From: Isoetes taiwanensis
Lineage: Eukaryota; Streptophyta; Lycopodiopsida; Isoetales; Isoetaceae
Direction of reading: 5' to 3'
Length of the DNA: 64,000 nucleotides
Assembly: GCA_021234155.1 (NCBI GenBank)
Contig: JAJEKV010000013.1
Coordinates: forward strand, 10,333,240 to 10,397,239
The stretch's first letter is position 1. Each line of letters begins with the position of its first letter. A program made the translations under genes and the position numbers. The notes beneath the pieces are model-generated. The model searched no databases. It had not been told where the DNA came from and was given only the letters and a program-made list of their open reading frames with translations. Shown piece after piece: positions 58,212 through 64,000 of this stretch.

Positions 58212-60383
58212 AGCCAGCCCTCTCTGGTCTGTGCACTATTTTTGCGCATAAACCCTAACCCTCTCTCGCACGCAATATCTGCCCTTTCATTGTGGTCTCG
58301 CCACGTGTCCCCTCCCTCCAACACGAAATCCAAGTCAGCTCCACGGTTCCGCTTACACATGCACGATCGCAACCCTCACCACTTAAAAAGGCAAGCCCTT
58401 TTATGCACACCATCATCTGCCATCGCCAAAAAGCACAGGGCAAAACAGGCCCCCTCTCCAGCGATAGTAGCATGTGAACCCAGCCTCATCGGCCTGACTT
58501 TGCCACATGGCAAAATCAGCCAAAAAATTAGGCCATTGGAATTGTGCTAATCCAGAGCAGCTTCCTTTCTACGAAAGGCGCAGAGACTTTCGAGTTGCCC
58601 AATTTCAAACTCGGTTTGGCTTCTAGCAATGATGCTTTTGTCTTCTTGCCATTAAGACAACTCTTGATAACTTGAAGACAAATCCGATGAAATGGGAAAT
58701 TGGGTTGCAATGGTAACCAACGTCGTTCATGCACCTCTAACTTGCTGATATGGCAAAGGAAGGAAAATCCAGCTCCTTCTTACTGGCAATGCACCCTTAG
58801 TCGGTGAAGAACGTGCTTCCGATGCTTTGCTTCTATCAACTCGTACTCTCAAGCTCTGCTTCAAATCTTTTGCTTCTGCAAGCTCTTCGTCAAATCGGTT
58901 CTTCTGAAGGCTCTGCTTCAAATCTTTTGCTTCTGAGGGTCTCTGCTTCAAATTGATTCTTCTACTAAGAATTGGTTCTTCTCCAAATCAATGCTCTTCT
59001 GCTAAGAGCTAGAAGTTGGCGTCGTACGTGTCATTAATACGGACGACGCATTAATTATGGATGACAAGCCCAATCCCGATCCTTGAAAGCTAGACCGAGC
59101 ACTCTCTAAAAAGGCGAGACCTAGCTCGTCAAGATCACCATGGCGATCCCTCCAAGCTAGGCTTCTTAGATAAACAGGAAACAAATGATGCAGAACTGAC
59201 TGCCAAATATGACCACCAAGAAGGCACTGAAGTTTATATATTCAAAATGTTACAATCTTTTTTAGCGCTGTCGAGATAAATTGAATTCGATGGTGAAATC
59301 CGGCAATAGATCTAGATATTTTCTCTTAACAAAGAAGTTCTAACGTCAATCTAAACACTCCAAAAATCAAAATCTAGAACGACATGCCAGATCTGACTTT
59401 CCATGCATGTTGAGTGTCCATGAGAGTTCCGTCCATTTATTTTCTCTTCTCAATTTGGACTATGGTTTCATTAGAAAGGCATAATAACTTTTCATGGTTA
59501 ACTTTGATTTTCCATTTATTGCCCTCCATAACTTCATATATGCGGCAATGAAGTAAAATAGAGGTACCTTTTGTCACTTTTCTTATGCATATTAGGAGTT
59601 GTATATATTTGTCATTAGATATATGCATTTCCATATGAGAGCTCTACCGATGCGAAACCTTATGGGATTCACCAAGCTTGCACGACAACACCAATCCACA
59701 ATGGGTGCATACGAAACAAAATCTTTTGTACGGGTTTTATGATTTGTGATTATTCATAATAATTACAAGAAATTTATTGCAACGACCAAGGCCACTACGA
59801 ACATTTCTCTTTCCCCGATCCTGTGCTTGGGGAATCGAGTCAATAGAGGAAATGTCTCTTGTGCTTAGAGAACGCAATTAATAGAGAAAATATTTCTTCT
59901 ACCAACTCAGTTATTGGTTTGAATTGTGTAAGTTGAGTTTAAATATATGTATGGAACTTCAAACTTTGTTCTAGCTTGATCCAATACAAACAAGGTGCTG
60001 CGCACGAAGGGTTACCCTCCACGGCTGGAGGTTGAGGTGGCTTAAATCATACTTGAAAGTCATGTCTTTACAATCAATGAAAATCGCCATTTTAAAACAT
60101 TGACATTTTGTGTTGGTGATGGTACCCACTTGCATCAGTAACTCCTCCTTAGATGTTGAGGTCCTCTTGGACTAAGATCTAGCAGGACACATGGACTTTG
60201 GGGTTTGAGTATAATGTATTGGTCTTTGGTGCTCGGTATGGAACAAGGATGGCCGCTACGTCATCTGTCTGGAAACCATAATTCATCCGGAAACTAGCTT
60301 GACACTGCATCCTCTACAATCTTGAATGCTATTGTAGCCTCCGCAGATGTTAAATTAGTCTGGCCACAGAACGTATTGGTCTT
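58212..60383. other. Intergenic DNA, including GNAT upstream region
   Basis: No gene supported. Contains the minisatellite at 58.85-58.97 kb. The earlier exons of the GDSL gene, including the GDSL block itself, were looked for here and not found. Confidence 0.45.
58850..58975. repeat. GCTCTGCTTCAAATCTTTTGCTTCTG minisatellite
   Basis: Two close copies of a ~57-66 bp unit (58851 and 58908) with CTCTGCTTCAAATCTTTTGC and a GGTTCTTCT-type second half, plus partial copies either side. Written on - it codes KQSLQKNRFDEELAEAKDL, but no gene context supports translation. Confidence 0.75.
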
Positions 60384-60949
60384 CAGGTCTTGTTTGGAGT
60401 CAATTTTGGTTCTGCTGGATCCGGCATCTTTCCTGACACTGGTGCTGCACAAATTGGTAGAATTCCAATGGCTCAACAGGTTGCCAACTTTAGACGAGTT
60501 CAAGAAAGACTCTATGAGACACTTGGAGCATGTAAATCCTATGATTTTATAACAAGTTCTATCTTCTATATCACTAATGGAGTTAATGATATTGCTGATG
60601 CTCTCACGCATGACATCGTCACTCAAAGTAAAATTGTACGTCTAATTACCACCCTTTCTATGTATATAGAGGAACTATATAGTATGGGAGCTCGCAAGAT
60701 TGTCATTATCGATGGTTTGCCTATAGCATATCAGCCTTTCGTCGCTGCTTCTACAGGAGTTTGTGATTCCAAGCTTAATGACCTTGCAAAATCATGCAAT
60801 CAGCTACTTGTGAATCAACTAGATCAACTAAGGCATCGTCTCGCAGGTGCACACTTTGATCATGCTAGCGTCTACAATGTGACAATTGAAACTATTGAAA
60901 ATCCATCATCATTTGGGCTTACAAATGTGCATCAACCATGTTATCTAGG
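60384..60949 (+). pseudogene. GDSL esterase/lipase, middle part; gene split by a LINE
   Basis: GDSL hydrolases (SGNH fold, usually secreted). Exon opens after TCTTCAG with VLFGVNFGSAGSGI (block II, oxyanion Gly), then IPMAQQVANFRRV, SSIFYITNGVNDIADALTHD (block III, G-x-N-D), a long YIEELYSMGARKIVIIDGLP and GLTNVHQPCYLG (region before the disulfide and block V). Block I (GDSL, catalytic Ser) is not found upstream. The frame runs into a duplication at 60907-61029, then into LINE sequence. The last exon is beyond the LINE (63366-63483). Confidence 0.85.
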
Positions 60950-61029
60950 CAGCTTGCAAATGACCTTGCAAAAGCTGCCTAGATACATCATCATTTGGGC
61001 TTACAAATGTGCATCAACCATGTTATCTA
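60907..61029. repeat. Duplicated GDSL segment around a small hairpin
   Basis: A 42-bp stretch starting CATCATTTGGGCTTACAAAT and ending ACCATGTTATCTAG occurs at 60907-60949 and 60988-61029. Between lies CTAGGCAGCTTGC...GCAAAAGCTGCCTAG, a hairpin. The second copy leads straight into LINE sequence. Confidence 0.92.
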
Positions 61030-63340
61030 GACATGCTCATGGCAGAGCCAAAAGCTTTTTGGCGTAAGGTGTTATACCAGAAGCGCCAGGTGGCTGGTAA
61101 TGTAAGTGTGGAGCAATGGATGCACCGCTTGCAGGAGTTATATGACCCCCCAGGAGCTAATGCCAGGGTCCCGGATCAGGTAGGAGAGGTGCTGCAGCTC
61201 ACGCGGGAGAATGTCCAGCAGGGTCTCAGGCATCTGGCGAATGGCAAGGCAAAGGATTTACAGGGGCTGCAGGCCGAGCTGTTGAAATGGGGTGGCCCAT
61301 CTGTGGTAGGGCCCCTGACGGTGATCATTAACCAGGCTCTGAGCGAGGGCTCCCCGGGAGTGGATGGTTAGTAAGGTTGTTCCTGTTCATAAAGCGGGTA
61401 ATACGGACGAGCCAATGAATTACGGATGATTATGGTAAGCTCATTTTGCAAAGCTCTGGCAGGGTGGTGGAAAAAAGAAACTCACTAAGTGGGCCGAGGA
61501 GGCAGGGGCGCGGACAATTGGCCGAGGCAGGCTTTAAGCCGCTCACTCCACCACCGACCATATCTTCACTTTGAGAGTGTTGATGGAGGCAAGCCGGGAA
61601 TCTGCGACATGACTTGTATTGTTTGCTTTGTAGATTTTAAGATCGCATATGATACCGCCCCCGAGAGACATGTTGTGGCAAAGGTTGCAAGAATTGCGAG
61701 TTCCACAGGAGTTGCGGAAATGTGGTGCACCAAATTTATGATGGGATTTATCTTTGACCGCCTTATGAAGATCGGGCGGGCTTCTAGCACGTGGGAGTTA
61801 AGCGGGGGCTGCCCGTTGTCTCCAACGCTTTTGGGTTGTACATTGATAGCTTGGAGGCGTGGATGCAGCACCATGGGGAGCCGGGGGTGCAATTATCCGA
61901 TCGCGACCTCCGTGAGCCGGTTACTATATCTCGGATGATGTAGGTTTGCTAGCCCACACGGCCAGCAAAGATATCAAAAAAGATTTGGATGCCCTCGATG
62001 GGTTACGTGGGGCAACGAGAATGACAAAGAACTTGCACAAAACTAAGCTTCTCAGCGATCCCGTCCTCGCAACACCCTATCCCTGAGTTTTATTACGGCT
62101 GGGGACAGAAGTGGAGATGGTCGCGAGCTTCAAGTATCCGGGAATTGATTTCACTACTAACATGTTTGTGGGATGAGTGTGTGGAGAGGAGAGTCGGTCA
62201 TGCGGTGGAAGGCTCTATATGCGATTACAAAACGCTGCGTGTTGCTTGGGATAGATCTATGTGATAGGCGAGGAGAGCACACCTATTTAGGGCTTTGGTC
62301 GAGCCGGTCTTTGCTATATGGGGTGGAGGTTTGGGGCCCAAGAAGTTAGCAAAAACACGGGGATAAGTTGGAAAGGGTGCAGAAAGCTTTCTTGACATAT
62401 AGCTTGGGAGTGAAGGATACCGTACCAGTATCGATTTTGTTGTATGAGGCCCGGGGTTACGGCCTTTAAGACGATACGCTATCGCGAAGCATCTTACTTG
62501 TTTCCATAAGGTGGATGGGATGGATGAGCATGCGCTTTGCCTCCCACAGGCGTGTTGTTAACGGGGGCCCCCGCAAATGGTCGAAGAGGGTATGGTAACG
62601 GCAATCGTAAGGGATGGTTTAGGAGGTGGTCTATGGATTACCAACATATATGGTGGCAGGCGGTCGATCCAGCGAGAATGGGCAATTGGATCGCGGGCTA
62701 TGCCTGCCACTCTGGGGATGCCTCTACTCTTGCAAAGCCCAAGACGAGCACTATCACGCTCATTAATCCCGCCTTGAGCATGGACCCCATCGGTACTTGA
62801 AAGCACACATCTCGGTGAAGAAACGAGAGCTATTGCTGCCATAACGACGGGTTTCCATTACCTCGAATTGAAACAGTCATTTGGGGGGTGAATGGAGGGG
62901 CACGGATCCCCGTGGAGGAGAGGATATGTCGGTGTTGTGAGATGCACGTGATAGAGAATGAGCACCATGCCCTCCATGCCCCCGGCATATGCCCATGTCC
63001 GGCGGTGCACAGCGATCTTAGATGCTCTGACACACCGCTACATCAGTTACTCGCATCACCTATGGTAGTGCGACTGGGAGCTTACATCCTGCAGATTTCG
63101 GCTGTCAGACTTGCTCTTCGGGGCCATGGTATTTGAGAGCCTACTGTTAGGGTTTTTCCTCCCAAGTGGGGGTTTTTTCATCCCAGTAGTAGGGATCTAC
63201 TGTACAGTTACATTGTTTGTTTTTGGTGTTGGGGTTTGTGGCTTCTTGCCTGTTCTCTGCATGTACCGTCTCATAGGCCTCTGGCCTCCATGGACGTTAA
63301 AATAAACTTCCTTCCTTCCTTCCTTCCTTCCTTCCTTTTT
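61030..63340 (+). mobile_element. 5'-truncated LINE retrotransposon with (TTCC)n tail
   Basis: Starts inside ORF2, with no endonuclease domain. 61030-61365 codes the pre-RT part (MAEPKAFWRKVLYQKRQVAG, LANGKAKDLQGLQAELLKW). RT pieces follow in shifted frames: VVPVHKAGNTDEPMNY, then CFVDFKIAYDTAPERHVV (first catalytic D), GGCPLSPTLLG and a degenerate YADD-like site near 61925. The C-terminal zinc knuckle CRCCEMHVIENEHHALHAP lies at 62930-62990. 3' UTR ends with TGGACGTTAAAATAAA then (TTCC)n at 63308-63337. Many frameshifts; inactive. It is inserted in the GDSL gene. Confidence 0.88.
63308..63337 (+). repeat. (TTCC)n LINE tail microsatellite
   Basis: About seven TTCC units at the very 3' end of the LINE, then TTTTT. 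Such simple-repeat tails replace poly(A) in some LINE families. Confidence 0.92.
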
Positions 63341-63365
63341 GTGATGACGCATCTCACTATGCATT

Positions 63366-63483
63366 CTAGGACTTCTTCACCCGACTGAGGCTCTCAATCA
63401 ATCGCATTGTTGCAGCCAAGTTTTGGAAGGGGTCTGGAGAGTATGCATACCCCATCAAGGTGGAGGCACTAGCCATTATGTAA
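63366..63483 (+). pseudogene. GDSL esterase/lipase, last exon part (block V)
   Basis: Directly after the LINE tail the sequence resumes GDSL coding: LLHPTEAL (block V, the catalytic His in HPTEA) then, in another frame, NRIVAAKFWKGSGEYAYPIK and VEALAIM with TAA at 63481-63483. A tandem AATC (CTCAATCAATCGC) of four extra bases between HPTEA and NRIVA explains the frame change. Order and strand agree with the upstream part at 60384-60949, so this is the same gene, split by the LINE. Confidence 0.85.
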
Positions 63484-64000
63484 TATCATTTGCATATGTA
63501 TTGGTTGCATCCATATATCCATTTTCCTATCTTATTATGTTATACTACTTAAGGTGCCCAGCATTGATGGGCACAAGTTGGAACTTGTAAATGTTGGCGA
63601 CCTATAAACGATAAGGCTGCATTGTAAAATGACATTGCCTAGCATTGTTGGGTAATAAGATAGCAAATGTATGATCATTATGGGGATATCCAAAACAACA
63701 ATATAATATACTTCTTAAAAATTGGTATATAGCTATTCTCACCATAAGGCATATCCCTTTATGTATAGGTGCCCCCAAAAAAAAAAACGCCAAAAAATAA
63801 AATAAAATAAATAATAATAATAATAATGTAGAATCATTCTATCTTCTATCAAGGTAGCGCGAAACAACCCGATCACCTATTCCACGATTTGTGGAGTTCT
63901 TATTTTATTCCTTAGAAGTGATTATTTTGTTAACCAATTTGGCATAATTATATCAAAGGCAATGAAATCTCCACCTACTTTTTGCATTTTTCCGCGCTCT
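63484..64000. other. Intergenic, AT-rich
   Basis: No gene seen. Contains an A-run and (AATA/AAT)n microsatellite at about 63775-63829. Confidence 0.6.

Overview
This window is nuclear DNA from a land plant. It holds a 20-exon SMC2 condensin gene with plant-type introns, an intron-poor dirigent gene, a P20-like GNAT gene, a chloroplast-type PPR-SMR gene (At5g02830-like) and a GDSL esterase gene. The rest is mostly transposable elements, minisatellites and AT-rich intergenic DNA. LINE and tyrosine-recombinase (Crypton/DUF3504-like) content would suit a fern, lycophyte or other large-genome non-flowering plant, but the lineage is a guess.

Layout. 1-5.55 kb: about 4.9 copies of a 1.11-kb tandem repeat, with decayed flanking fragments and a diverged inverted copy at 8.39-8.65 kb. 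5.88-6.15 kb: a very CpG-rich block. 7.2-8.3 kb: a (GGAA)n tract that looks like a LINE tail, and a long GT/GA microsatellite. 9.26-15.24 kb (-): intact SMC2, reconstructed exon by exon with no frame break (1180 aa), with an E2F-type site just upstream. 15.45-18.96 kb: a decayed hAT element with TIRs and a shared 8-10 bp target-site duplication. 20.46-23.60 kb: a multi-exon DUF3504 tyrosine-recombinase gene (-) inside a 30-bp imperfect inverted-repeat pair. 25.50-27.76 kb: a MULE-like element with a 10-bp target-site duplication and arms built of GATTCC..GGAAT repeats. 31.5-32.2 kb: a 3' LINE fragment.

33.73-48.45 kb is one Copia retrotransposon (-) with matching LTR ends, PBS, PPT and a 5-bp TSD. 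It has been stretched to 14.7 kb by two later insertions: about 9.2 kb (34.15-43.34 kb, holding a DUF7869-like gene on + and unknown coding remnants on -) near its 3' end, and 1.09 kb inside its 5' LTR. 48.6-53.7 kb (+): a PPR-SMR gene with clear exons but at least six frame breaks. The Copia element lies directly upstream and may have cut it off from its first exon. 54.83-55.38 kb (+): intact dirigent gene. 57.69-58.21 kb (-): intact GNAT gene. 60.38-63.48 kb (+): a GDSL esterase gene split by a 5'-truncated LINE (about 61.03-63.34 kb); its last exon resumes after the LINE (TTCC)n tail.

Three protein-coding genes look functional (SMC2, dirigent, GNAT). The PPR and GDSL genes look like pseudogenes hit by retroelements. 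The element most worth following up is the inverted-repeat-bounded tyrosine recombinase at 20.5-23.6 kb. Exon joins were worked out by eye from splice signals and frame; no search or alignment program was run.
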